The translations under genes and the position numbers were made by a program. A model generated the notes under the pieces. The model had not been told where the DNA came from and made no database searches. It saw only the letters and a program-made list of their open reading frames with translations. This document shows, piece by piece, positions 1 to 7,091 of a stretch of DNA of 14,473 nucleotides. Position 1 is the stretch's first letter, and each line of letters starts with the position of its first letter. The stretch is taken from NCBI GenBank assembly GCA_016196905.1, contig JACPWV010000135.1, forward strand, positions 1 to 14,473, given 5' to 3'. This DNA is from Chloroflexota bacterium. Its GTDB lineage: Bacteria; Chloroflexota; Anaerolineae; UBA7937; JACPPX01.

Positions 1-2
1 AG

Positions 3-410
3 CGCACCCCCATGCAGTGGGACGCCTCCTCCTATGCCGGCTTCAGCACGGTGGAGTCCTGGCTCCCGGTAAATCCCGACCACTGGGAACGAAACGTCAA
101 AAGGCAAGCCCAGGATCCCCACTCCATGCTAAACCTGGTCAAGAGTCTCCTGCGCCTCAGGCGAGAGAGCCCGGCCCTGGTGGCCGGGGCATACGAGACC
201 GTCGCTGCTCCCGAGGGGGTTTATGCCTACTTCCGTGCCACCGCGGAGGAGCGGATTCTGGTCGCACTCAATTTCACCCCCAAGCCTCGGATCTTGAGGG
301 CGACGGGGGGTAGGGTGCTCGTTTCCACTCATCTCGATCGGAACGGTTCGGAAGTGGGACCCCTGTTGCTCAGGGAGAACGAAGGGATTGTCTTGCGGCT
401 GTCGAGGTAG
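3..410 (+). CDS. GH13 alpha-glucosidase-type enzyme, C-terminal fragment
   Basis: This is the 3' end of a glycoside hydrolase family 13 gene; the start lies outside the window. The frame opens with RTPMQWD, followed by AGFS and WLPVN. Family knowledge places this block near the end of the catalytic barrel in oligo-1,6-glucosidases, alpha-glucosidases and trehalose synthases. A helix with LLRLRRESPAL follows, then a beta-rich C-terminal domain ending NEGIVLRLSR and a TAG stop. The likely role is hydrolysis or isomerisation of short alpha-glucans or disaccharides. The catalytic residues are upstream of the window, so substrate and subfamily cannot be settled. The gene converges on the minus-strand export operon, and no terminator of its own is evident. 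Confidence 0.85.
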   Translation, partial: RTPMQWDASSYAGFSTVESWLPVNPDHWERNVKRQAQDPHSMLNLVKSLLRLRRESPALVAGAYETVAAPEGVYAYFRATAEERILVALNFTPKPRILRATGGRVLVSTHLDRNGSEVGPLLLRENEGIVLRLSR

Positions 411-561
411 GACTGCCAAGAGCCATCGGTGCGTTGAATTGTAGCAGATTGCCAGCGATCACCTTTACAGCAATTCTAACAGATATATCAACCAGGGACC
501 ATTTCTCCAGAATAGGACTATGTTTTACTCACCATTGACAACCTTTGTAGATGTTTTCTTC
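411..561. other. AT-rich convergent intergenic region
   Basis: About 150 bases separate the GH13 stop from the export-operon terminator. The stretch is visibly richer in A and T than its surroundings. It contains a TTGACA at 535-540 on the plus strand with no matching -10 box at normal spacing, and a 6-base inverted repeat (436-441 with 471-476) whose loop is too long to be convincing. I see no gene here. Confidence 0.5.
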
Positions 562-596
562 AAAAACAGCGGGCCGGACGTTCCGACCGGCCCGCT
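562..596 (-). terminator. Rho-independent terminator of the export operon
   Basis: A perfect 10-base stem (568-577 with 587-596) encloses a 9-base loop. On the minus strand it is followed by five T residues (566-562). It lies 27 bases downstream of the last permease stop and closes the minus-strand operon. On the plus strand no T-run follows, so it probably does not terminate the GH13 transcript efficiently. Confidence 0.88.
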
Positions 597-622
597 CGAT
601 TTCTCGTCGATCGAAGATCGAT

Positions 623-1423
623 CTACATCGCCTCCAGCCGGCCGCGGCGCTTGGCGAAGTACTCGAAGCTCTTGAACAGCGAGTAGCCCAGCGCCAAATA
701 CAGTGCGCCGATGAATGCCTCGCCCAAGAGCGAGGGCGCCACCTCGGCTAGCGAGGCGCCAGCCACGATCTGGCGAGTCGCCAGGATGCCCCTCGTGAGC
801 GGCAGCATATAGGAGAAGGTGCGCACGGCTTCGGGGAAATTTTGCAGGGGCACATTGGCCCCACTAAAAACCAACAAGAGAAAATAGACCATGTTGTTGA
901 CAAAGAAGGTATCCAGGGCCACCAGGCTGACCGCCCCCATCAGCAGGCCCAGGCCGCAGGTGCTGGCGGTGGTGATCAAGATCACCAGTGCCATAGCCAG
1001 CGGATCGGCTTGAGAGAGGTCCACGCCCAGGAGCAGCGCTGCCCAGGCCAGCCCCATCACCACGCCCAGGATACCGTCCACGATATGGACAAAGGCGCGC
1101 CCAAAAAAGAGGAAGAAGCGATTGGCCGGCGAACCGAAAAGGTAAATCAACGTCCCCTCCCAGCGTTCGCCCCCTACGCTCATGGTCACCCCGTAGATGC
1201 CGCTGATGGCCGCCACCTGGAGCGCGTTCCCGATGGCGTAGAAAGAGGCCGTCTGAGGTCCCGTGGCGAAAGTCCCTAGCAGGGTGAAAAAGAGGATCTG
1301 GTTGAGGGGCAGGATAATCTTGGAGGCCACGTAGCGGATGGGCTCGAACCAGCGGAAGAGCGCCACATAGGAGAGAACCGCCCCGCTCAAGAAAATGCGC
1401 AGATTGGCGATCAGTCCCTGCAT
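623..1423 (-). CDS. ABC-2 type transporter permease
   Basis: A membrane-spanning subunit of about 266 residues with roughly six hydrophobic segments, matching the DrrB-like ABC-2 permease family. Near the first third it carries GGERWEGTL, the cytoplasmic motif typical of this family, which also appears as RGERWYGTLEM in the neighbouring permease. The C-terminal half holds the polar-hydrophobic run LVFSGANVPLQNFPEAVRTF and PLTRGI, also typical. The ATG at 1423 is preferred because GAGG (1429-1432) lies 5 bases upstream. A GTG at 1444 in the same frame is possible, but its nearest GGAGG is 14 bases away. It is the last gene of the export operon and probably forms the channel with the other permease and the ATPase at 4937-5926. 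The substrate is unknown. Confidence 0.88.
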   Translation of the reverse strand: MQGLIANLRIFLSGAVLSYVALFRWFEPIRYVASKIILPLNQILFFTLLGTFATGPQTASFYAIGNALQVAAISGIYGVTMSVGGERWEGTLIYLFGSPANRFFLFFGRAFVHIVDGILGVVMGLAWAALLLGVDLSQADPLAMALVILITTASTCGLGLLMGAVSLVALDTFFVNNMVYFLLLVFSGANVPLQNFPEAVRTFSYMLPLTRGILATRQIVAGASLAEVAPSLLGEAFIGALYLALGYSLFKSFEYFAKRRGRLEAM

Positions 1424-1626
1424 CAGTGCCTCACGAATCGCCACTCGCGAACCGCCATCCTCCGTATCGAAAAAGACTTACTCGATGACGCCCCATGCGC
1501 ATATCCGTGCCCTCTCCGTCGAACACTTACAGGATGCGATCAAGGATCGTGTTCAGGGGGCCACAGCTGCTTGGGTTGATCGACAGGGAGACCGCGACTC
1601 GGATCGCACATCCCCTTTGGACTTTG
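1424..1626. other. Gap of about 200 bases between the two permeases
   Basis: This is the only sizeable gap in an otherwise tightly spaced operon. On the minus strand it contains a short frame starting with ATG at about 1497 (beginning MRMGRHRVSLFRYGGWRF, 22 codons), which ends at a TGA overlapping the Shine-Dalgarno of the downstream permease. GAGAGG lies about 8 bases before that ATG. There is no homology I recognise, so this is only a possible leader or small protein. No terminator or clear promoter is visible. Confidence 0.3.
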
Positions 1627-2433
1627 CTATTGAAGGCCGAGCGTCGCGTCAATTTTGGCGCGCCTCAGAACCATGCCAAACAGGCGTCCCGATAGAAAGA
1701 TGTAGATCGCGCTGAACAATAAGAGCATGGCCCAATCAAGGGCCACCGGAAAGTTAGGATAGACGCTCCCAGAGCCAGAGCTGGTGGCGTGGAGCGCCTG
1801 GGCCGCCCAATAGGGCGAAAGCATATAACTCAGTGGAGTGGACCAGCCAGGCAGCATCAGGATGGGAAACAGAAAGCCCCCCAGCACGTAAACGGGGAAC
1901 TCCAAGGCGTTCACCCAGCCTTCCACGGCCGGGCTCAGCGCAAAGAAGGGCGCGATCACCAGCCCGAAGGTGACGAAAGCCAGCAGGGTTAAAGCCAGTG
2001 AGATCAAGAAGCCGGGTAGATCCATGATGTAGAGGGTAAATCGAAAGAGGGCTGCGGCCATGAGATAACCCACGACCATCGAGCTGAGGGAGAGCAGGAC
2101 GCTGGCCAGCACCTTGCCGATCATCACCACCCCTAGCGGCGTGGGCGTCCCCACCAGCATCTCCAGGGTGCCATACCAGCGCTCGCCGCGGATAGCGAAG
2201 GAACTGGTGAAGAGCAACCCGCTCCACAGCCCGGTCATCCCACTGCCCACGATGAGGTAGATGGCGATGTCGGGCGCTTTGTCCCGCTGGATATAAATGG
2301 CTAGGAGGGCGATGAGCAGCGGCTGGATGAGCACGGTGAAGACGACGAACAGATCCACCGCCTGCATCTTCAAGTGGAGCAGGAACACGGTGGCCACCAC
2401 GCGGAGATACGCTCTCAAGGTCGATCGGTTCAT
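1627..2433 (-). CDS. ABC-2 type transporter permease
   Basis: An ABC-2 family membrane subunit of about 268 residues, beginning MNRSTLRAYLRVVATVFLLH. The motif RGERWYGTLEMLVGTPT marks the conserved cytoplasmic loop, and the C-terminal half has GGFLFPILMLPGW followed by SYMLSPYWAAQAL. Six or so hydrophobic segments are evident. The ATG at 2433 overlaps the stop of the upstream MFS gene as ATGA, implying translational coupling. An ATG at 2439 is the alternative and would add two residues. The frame stays open further upstream, but that part is shadow sequence of the MFS gene. It is likely one half of a heterodimeric export channel with the 623-1423 permease. Confidence 0.88.
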   Translation of the reverse strand: MNRSTLRAYLRVVATVFLLHLKMQAVDLFVVFTVLIQPLLIALLAIYIQRDKAPDIAIYLIVGSGMTGLWSGLLFTSSFAIRGERWYGTLEMLVGTPTPLGVVMIGKVLASVLLSLSSMVVGYLMAAALFRFTLYIMDLPGFLISLALTLLAFVTFGLVIAPFFALSPAVEGWVNALEFPVYVLGGFLFPILMLPGWSTPLSYMLSPYWAAQALHATSSGSGSVYPNFPVALDWAMLLLFSAIYIFLSGRLFGMVLRRAKIDATLGLQ

Positions 2434-3668
2434 GGCCATCGATCCCCGCCACCGATGGCCGGCAGCGGCTCCACCGGGCGCGGCTTCGCCCGCAGGCCCA
2501 GCACCCAGAACACCCCCGCCGCCAGGAGGCCCAAGAGCAGGGTTCCTTGCCACAAAGCGGCCGGGCTGATGGTATCGTTAACATAGCCCAAGGCCACCGG
2601 ACCCAGACCCCGCGCCACTCCCCCGCTCAGGCTGTGCACCGCCATGTAGCGGCCGCGCAGCTCGGGCGCGGCCAGGTCGGCGACGACCGCCAGCGAGGTG
2701 GGGGCCCACAGCAGCTCGCCGATGGTGTAAACCACCGCAGCCAGCCACAACAAGGCAAAGCTGGATAGATAGGCCACGCTGCCCGAACCCAGCGCCACCA
2801 GCAGGCTGCCCACGGCCATGACGCTCATGCGAGGGTAGCGTTTGATGAAGCGGGCTACCGGCAGTTGGAAGAGGACGATCATCGCCCCGTTGGTGGTCAT
2901 CAACAGCCCGAAGCCGCTCTCGGGGATGCCGCGCACCTCTTTCAGGAAGATAGCCAGCAAGGTCAGCATGGGCATGTAGGCCATTTGAAGGAGGGTATTC
3001 CCCACATTGAAGGCCAGAAACGGAAGATCGCGCGCCACCTGCCGATATCCACCCTCGCCTCTCTCTTCTCGCTGAGCGCTGCGCGCGGGCAGCGTCTCGC
3101 CTACCCAGAAAAGAAAGAGGAAGAAGATCAGTGCTGAGAGGGCGGCCGCAGTGCCAAAGGAGAGGGTGAAAGATCGCACAGCCATGAACCCGCCGATGCC
3201 GGGGCCCAGGGCGAAGCCGACATTTTGAGCTACCCGTAATAGAGCATAAGCTTCCGGCCGCTGTGCGGGTGGCACCAGGTCGGCCACCATGGCATTGGTG
3301 GCGATCATCCCCACCGGCCAGATGGCGCCGCTGAGGGTGCTCAAGATGACGAAGCTCTCTAGCGACGGAAACAGGATGAAACCGATGTTCACCACCGCCA
3401 GCCCGGCCATGCTGAAAAGCATGCCCCAGCGCCGGCCGAAGCGATCCACGAGTGTACCCGCCGCCGGCTGGGTGACGATCCCCGCCACGGCGCTCAAGCC
3501 CAAGAGCAACCCGACCGTGGTCAAGGAGAGACCCGACACCTGACGCACGTAGAGGCTGAGGAAAGGCCACACCATGGCGCCCCCGGTGGAGCTGACCAGC
3601 CCTCCCAGGAAAAGGATCCAGAATTGGCGGGGCTGTGATCGATACAGCGATGCAATTCGAGCGATCAA
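2430..3668 (-). CDS. MFS transporter, DHA1-like drug-efflux type (second copy)
   Basis: A major facilitator superfamily protein of about 412 residues with around 12 hydrophobic segments. The signature motif A is clear between helices 2 and 3 (GTLVDRFGRR, residues 71-80). Later blocks such as GELLWAPTSLAVVADLAAPE, RGRYMAVHSL and GPVALGYVNDT match the tandem neighbour at 3689-4933, so the two are paralogues. Start choice: no ATG or GTG fits before the first helix, but TTG at 3668 has GGTGAGG 8 bases upstream and gives a length close to the neighbour's 414. Longer frames to 3836 overlap the upstream gene by about 150 bases and look like noise. The gene ends in an ATGA overlap with the following permease. 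Function inferred: proton-driven efflux of an unknown small molecule. Confidence 0.87.
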   Translation of the reverse strand: MIARIASLYRSQPRQFWILFLGGLVSSTGGAMVWPFLSLYVRQVSGLSLTTVGLLLGLSAVAGIVTQPAAGTLVDRFGRRWGMLFSMAGLAVVNIGFILFPSLESFVILSTLSGAIWPVGMIATNAMVADLVPPAQRPEAYALLRVAQNVGFALGPGIGGFMAVRSFTLSFGTAAALSALIFFLFLFWVGETLPARSAQREERGEGGYRQVARDLPFLAFNVGNTLLQMAYMPMLTLLAIFLKEVRGIPESGFGLLMTTNGAMIVLFQLPVARFIKRYPRMSVMAVGSLLVALGSGSVAYLSSFALLWLAAVVYTIGELLWAPTSLAVVADLAAPELRGRYMAVHSLSGGVARGLGPVALGYVNDTISPAALWQGTLLLGLLAAGVFWVLGLRAKPRPVEPLPAIGGGDRWP

Positions 3669-3676
3669 GGCGGCAT

Positions 3677-3683
3677 CCTCACC
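3677..3683 (-). promoter_or_regulatory. Ribosome binding site fixing the TTG start of the second MFS gene
   Basis: GGTGAGG lies 8 bases before TTG at 3668. It is the reason for choosing this non-ATG start over the long upstream extension. The TTG also overlaps an out-of-phase TGA as TTGA; that TGA is the next in-frame stop of the upstream MFS gene beyond its TAG. Confidence 0.6.
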
Positions 3684-3688
3684 ACGAA

Positions 3689-4933
3689 CTATTCGATCGG
3701 CTCCGAGGCAGCTGGCGCCGATGGTTGGATGGCGCGCACCAGGCCTCCCAGCGCCAGAAAGGCCAGCGCGGACACTAGGCCGAAGGCCATGGCCCCTTGC
3801 CACATCGCCGCGGGCCCGAAGGTGTCGTTGAGCCATCCTCCCAGGACCGGCCCCACCCCGAAGGCGATACCCCAGGTCAGGAAGAAGGCGGCCATATAGC
3901 GGCCCCGCATGTCCAGAGGGGCTACATCGGCCACGTAGGCCGAGGCGGTAGGGCTGGCCAAAAGCTCTCCGACCGTGATCACCACCATGCTCAGGACGAA
4001 CAGGAGATAACGGTCGAAAAAGGCGATGCTCCCTGCGCCCAGCGCGTAGAAAAGCGCCGCGGCGACCATCACCGGCATCTTGGGGAAGCGCGCCAGCCAG
4101 CGAGCGATAGGGAACTGGAAGAAGACGACCATCAGGGCGTTGATCGTCACCAAAAATCCGAACATGTTCTCAGGAATCCGGTAGTTGGTTTTTAGATGGA
4201 CGGAAAGGAGCACCCAGGGGATGGCGTAGGCCAGGCTCATGAGGATGGAGGCCCCGCAGAAGGCCAGAAAGGGGCCATCGCGAAGCAAATGGCCATAGCC
4301 GAGAGATGCTTGATCCCCTTCCAAGGTGGCTTCGACCAGGGGACGTGTCTCAGTGGTGCGAAAGATGATGAGGAGCAGATACACCAGGGTGGCGGTGGCC
4401 GCGATGATAAAAGCCCAGAAGTAGGAGACCCCCGCCACGAAACCCCCTACGGCCGGGCCCACCGCCGCCCCCGCGTTGGTGGCGATGCGCAGTAGGCCAT
4501 AGGCCTCCTGGCGCCGCGGGGAGGGGGTCACGTCGGCGACCATGGTCCCGATGGCCAAGGAGGGGATGCCCCCCACCAGCCCGAAGACGAGCATGAGGAC
4601 AGCCATCATGGCCAAGCTATTGGCGAAGGCGAAGGCCACCAAGCCGGCGATGTCCAGAGCTAGCGTCACAACCAATACGCCCCGGCGCCCGAAGCGATCC
4701 ACCAAGGGGCCGGCCACGCTCTGGGCTAACAGCCCGGTGAGGGAGGAGCCTGCGATGAGCAGCCCCACCGTGGTCAGGGAGGCGCCCAGCCGCTCGTGAA
4801 CATAAATGGCGAAAAAGGGGTAAACCATGAAACGGCCGGTGGAGGCGATCAACTCCCCCGTGAAGAGCACCCAGAAAAGGGGGCGGTGTGCCTCTCGCAG
4901 GCTGGCCAGGCGGAAACGGATGGCAGGGATCAC
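3689..4933 (-). CDS. MFS transporter, DHA1-like drug-efflux type (first copy)
   Basis: A 414-residue major facilitator superfamily protein with about 12 hydrophobic segments. Motif A appears as GPLVDRFGRR at residues 75-84. The second half carries GELLASPTASAYVADVAP and RGRYMAAFFLTWGIAFGVGP, closely parallel to the downstream MFS gene, which points to a tandem duplication. The start is GTG at 4933, three bases after the ATPase stop, with AGGTGG 8 bases upstream inside the ATPase gene. The stop is TAG at 3691-3689. If that TAG were read through, the protein would gain eight residues and end in a TGA overlapping the next start. The likely role is export of small hydrophobic compounds or drugs; the substrate is unknown. 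Confidence 0.88.
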   Translation of the reverse strand: MIPAIRFRLASLREAHRPLFWVLFTGELIASTGRFMVYPFFAIYVHERLGASLTTVGLLIAGSSLTGLLAQSVAGPLVDRFGRRGVLVVTLALDIAGLVAFAFANSLAMMAVLMLVFGLVGGIPSLAIGTMVADVTPSPRRQEAYGLLRIATNAGAAVGPAVGGFVAGVSYFWAFIIAATATLVYLLLIIFRTTETRPLVEATLEGDQASLGYGHLLRDGPFLAFCGASILMSLAYAIPWVLLSVHLKTNYRIPENMFGFLVTINALMVVFFQFPIARWLARFPKMPVMVAAALFYALGAGSIAFFDRYLLFVLSMVVITVGELLASPTASAYVADVAPLDMRGRYMAAFFLTWGIAFGVGPVLGGWLNDTFGPAAMWQGAMAFGLVSALAFLALGGLVRAIQPSAPAASEPIE

Positions 4934-4936
4934 CGA

Positions 4937-5926
4937 TCAGTCCACCTGGGCCAAGCCCCGGTCTCCGCCCACCAGCCGCACGTAGGCGTCCTCCAGGGTC
5001 GGCTCGCGGACCACCACCTTGCCCACCCGGGCGGTGTCCAGGAGGCGCAGGATCTCCGGGATCAGCTCCGACCCCTGGGGCGACTGGACCAGAAGGATCT
5101 GTTTTTGTTCAAAGTCTTCAACCGAGACGGCATCCACGGTCGGCAGCGCCCGCACCTGATCGATCACCGGGGGAGCGATGCCGAAGACCTCCAGCTCGAT
5201 GACCCGCAGGTCCCGGACGTATCCCTTCAAGCGTTCCGGGGTGTCCAGGGCGACGATCCTCCCGTGGTTGATCACCGCGATGCGATCGCACAACGCATCG
5301 GCCTCGAACATATAATGGGTGGTTAAGAAGATCGTCTTGCCCTGCCCCTTGAGGTCGCGGATGACCTGGCGCAGTTCGCGCGCCCCGACGGGATCCAGGC
5401 CCATGGTCGGCTCGTCCAGGAAAAGCACCTCTGGGTCGTGGAGCAGGGCCCGTGCCACATGCAGCCTCTGCCGCATCCCCCGGGAATATCCCTCCACCTT
5501 TTCGTCTTCTCGACCGAGCAGGCCCACCAGTTCCAGCAGTTCGTCGATCCGCCTTCGCGAACGATCGGGATCCATATGGTATAAGTCGGCGAAGTAGCGC
5601 AGGTTGTCGCACGCAGAGAGGCGCCAGTACAGGCCCCGCTCGCCGCCGAAGATGAAACCGATGCGTGGCCGCACCCGATCCGCCTGGCCCACCACATCGA
5701 ACCCCAGGATGCTGGCCTGCCCGCCGGTGGGGATTAGAAGAGTGGTCAATATTTTGACCGTGGTGGTCTTCCCAGCGCCGTTGGGCCCCAATAGACCGAA
5801 AAGCTCCCCGGGGCGCACCTCCAAGGAGATGCCATCCAGAGCCACTACCTCGCGGATGTGCCGCCGCAAGGTTCCGATGGTGGCACGGTACACGCGCCGT
5901 AAGTTGCGAATCTCTATGGCGTTCAA
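4937..5926 (-). CDS. ABC transporter ATP-binding protein, DrrA/NatA type
   Basis: A 329-residue ABC ATPase. Walker A is GPNGAGKT at residues 47-54. The signature is degenerate as YSRGMRQR (147-154), where LSGGQ is usual, as is common in this family. Walker B and the catalytic glutamate are VLFLDEP (167-173), and the H-loop is H204 in LTTHYMFEA. The segment RIGFIFGGERGLYW has Glu where the Q-loop glutamine normally sits. A C-terminal domain of about 90 residues follows, as in DrrA-type subunits. The start is TTG at 5926, with GAGAG 6 bases upstream and an in-frame stop just before it. This protein should energise the two ABC-2 permeases at the far end of the operon, with two MFS genes lying between them. 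Confidence 0.93.
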   Translation of the reverse strand: MNAIEIRNLRRVYRATIGTLRRHIREVVALDGISLEVRPGELFGLLGPNGAGKTTTVKILTTLLIPTGGQASILGFDVVGQADRVRPRIGFIFGGERGLYWRLSACDNLRYFADLYHMDPDRSRRRIDELLELVGLLGREDEKVEGYSRGMRQRLHVARALLHDPEVLFLDEPTMGLDPVGARELRQVIRDLKGQGKTIFLTTHYMFEADALCDRIAVINHGRIVALDTPERLKGYVRDLRVIELEVFGIAPPVIDQVRALPTVDAVSVEDFEQKQILLVQSPQGSELIPEILRLLDTARVGKVVVREPTLEDAYVRLVGGDRGLAQVD

Positions 5927-5935
5927 GGTCTACTC

Positions 5936-6061
5936 TCAGGAGGCCAGGTACTCTTTCAGGTGTTGGCTCAACTATTCGATGTCAGTCCAGCGCACGGCGT
6001 AAGTGATCCGATTGTTGACCGGGCGCTCCTCGGTGAGTTGGGTATCGTATAGGATGGCCAT
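5936..6061 (-). pseudogene. Small ORF interrupted by an in-frame TAG, head of the export operon
   Basis: A 41-codon frame starts at ATG 6061 and ends at TGA 5936, nine bases before the ATPase start. Codon 30 is TAG (5974-5972). Before it the frame reads MAILYDTQLTEERPVNNRIT and then YAVRWTDIE; after it, LSQHLKEYLAS. Both halves look coding: third positions are mostly G or C, and the tail is a good amphipathic helix. A single C-to-T or G-to-T change from a CAG or GAG codon would explain the interruption. I recognise no family. No Shine-Dalgarno is evident before the ATG. It could be a broken small gene, a 29-residue leader peptide, or a readthrough product. Confidence 0.4.
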
Positions 6062-6105
6062 CAATCTATGACCAAAAAGAGGGAGGCATGCCGACGGAAG
6101 CAAAA

Positions 6106-6134
6106 ATTCTATTAGAAAAATTGGCCTTTGTCAA
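6106..6134 (-). promoter_or_regulatory. Sigma-70-type promoter of the export operon
   Basis: On the minus strand TTGACA (6134-6129) is followed by exactly 17 bases and TAGAAT (6111-6106). The -35 is perfect and the -10 matches five of six. The predicted start is near 6099, giving a leader of roughly 40 bases before the small ORF at 6061. The promoter lies in an AT-rich gap just past the CPBP gene stop at 6162. Confidence 0.8.
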
Positions 6135-6161
6135 TATGAACTTGATCTGGATGGCATTCTA

Positions 6162-7091
6162 TTAAGTCGATATTTCTTGCTGAGCAGCAGATTTGGCGCT
6201 ACCTCGGCCCCAGGCCCACAGGATCGCGCCGCCTAATGTGACTGCGAGCAAGCCCAGCAAGCCGCCCTCGGGGCCGAAGGCGCCGCCAGTGAGGAGCGAA
6301 TCCCCACCCACGGGACGCACCTCCAGTAGGCCGCTGGTATTTAGTCCGCTCACGGGGAATGAGAACAGCGGGCCCTCGGCGAAGTTCCAGGCCAAGTGGA
6401 AAGCCATAGGCAGCCACAAAGCGCGAGTGAGCAAGTAGCTGTAGGCTAATAGCAGCCCCGCCGCGATCAGGCCCACCCAACCGAGAAACCCGAAGCCCGG
6501 ATTGAGCGCGTGGAACACGGCAAAAGACACCGACGAGCCCAGAGCAGCCACGAGGGGTCCCCAGGCGTATTCCAGGTTCTGAAGAACGTAGCCGCGGAAC
6601 ACCAACTCCTCATAGATCGCCACGCACACAAAAAGGATGAACCAGCCTGCTAAGCTTGTAACCAGGCTCGAGATCGCCCGCGACTCCCAGGCAAAGCCGT
6701 CGAAGGCTAGCCAGCCGGCTCCCAACTCGATGAAGAAAACACCAGCGATGAGCACCAGGCCCAGAGCCAGGCCGATGATGACCTCGCTGGCCAACCCTTT
6801 CGTTATCCGCAAGCCGAGATCTAAAAAGGGGCGCCGATCAACGAATCGACGGAAAGCGAAAGTAATTCCCAGAGCAGCGACCAAGCTGGCCCCAGCCGAC
6901 AGGACCTGAACAATTAGTGGGATGTCCTCGAGCCGCGCTGGGGGCGTCTGGCCACTAAGAGCCAAAACGATAACCCAAGCGACGAACAACGGAATTTGAA
7001 TAACCAAGGATGCGAAGAAATAAGCGGGCAGATAGAGGACGACGCGCCACGTGGGCCGCAGTCGGCCCACGGCTGCGGAGACGCCAGTCAT
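6162..7091 (-). CDS. CPBP family intramembrane metalloprotease
   Basis: A 309-residue multi-pass membrane protein of the CPBP (Abi, CAAX protease and bacteriocin-processing) family. The three family motifs are all present: EELVFRGYV (E161, E162, R166), FAVFHALNP (H194) and FHLAWNFAEG (H232, N236). These are the metal-binding and catalytic residues of Rce1-like proteases, so the enzyme should be active in the membrane. Start ATG at 7091 overlaps the upstream CPBP stop as ATGA, so the pair is translationally coupled. Family members process prenylated or signal-type peptides, confer bacteriocin self-immunity, or have unknown roles; nothing here names the substrate. Confidence 0.9.
   Translation of the reverse strand: MTGVSAAVGRLRPTWRVVLYLPAYFFASLVIQIPLFVAWVIVLALSGQTPPARLEDIPLIVQVLSAGASLVAALGITFAFRRFVDRRPFLDLGLRITKGLASEVIIGLALGLVLIAGVFFIELGAGWLAFDGFAWESRAISSLVTSLAGWFILFVCVAIYEELVFRGYVLQNLEYAWGPLVAALGSSVSFAVFHALNPGFGFLGWVGLIAAGLLLAYSYLLTRALWLPMAFHLAWNFAEGPLFSFPVSGLNTSGLLEVRPVGGDSLLTGGAFGPEGGLLGLLAVTLGGAILWAWGRGSAKSAAQQEIST

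Noticed and set aside
535-564. Plus-strand promoter beginning with TTGACA
   Set aside because: No -10-like box lies 16-18 bases downstream, and no plus-strand gene follows.
1541-1629. Readthrough of the TAG at the end of the 1627-2433 permease
   Set aside because: The frame stays open for 28 codons, but third-position GC falls to about half and the residues look unlike coding sequence.
2434-2553. Upstream extension of the 1627-2433 permease
   Set aside because: The extra residues are low-complexity Gly/Ala/Pro and lie within the MFS gene; the ATGA overlap marks the start.
3669-3836. Upstream extension of the second MFS gene
   Set aside because: It overlaps the first MFS gene by about 150 bases, is rich in Arg, Gly and Pro like shadow sequence, and has no ribosome binding site; TTG 3668 fits better.
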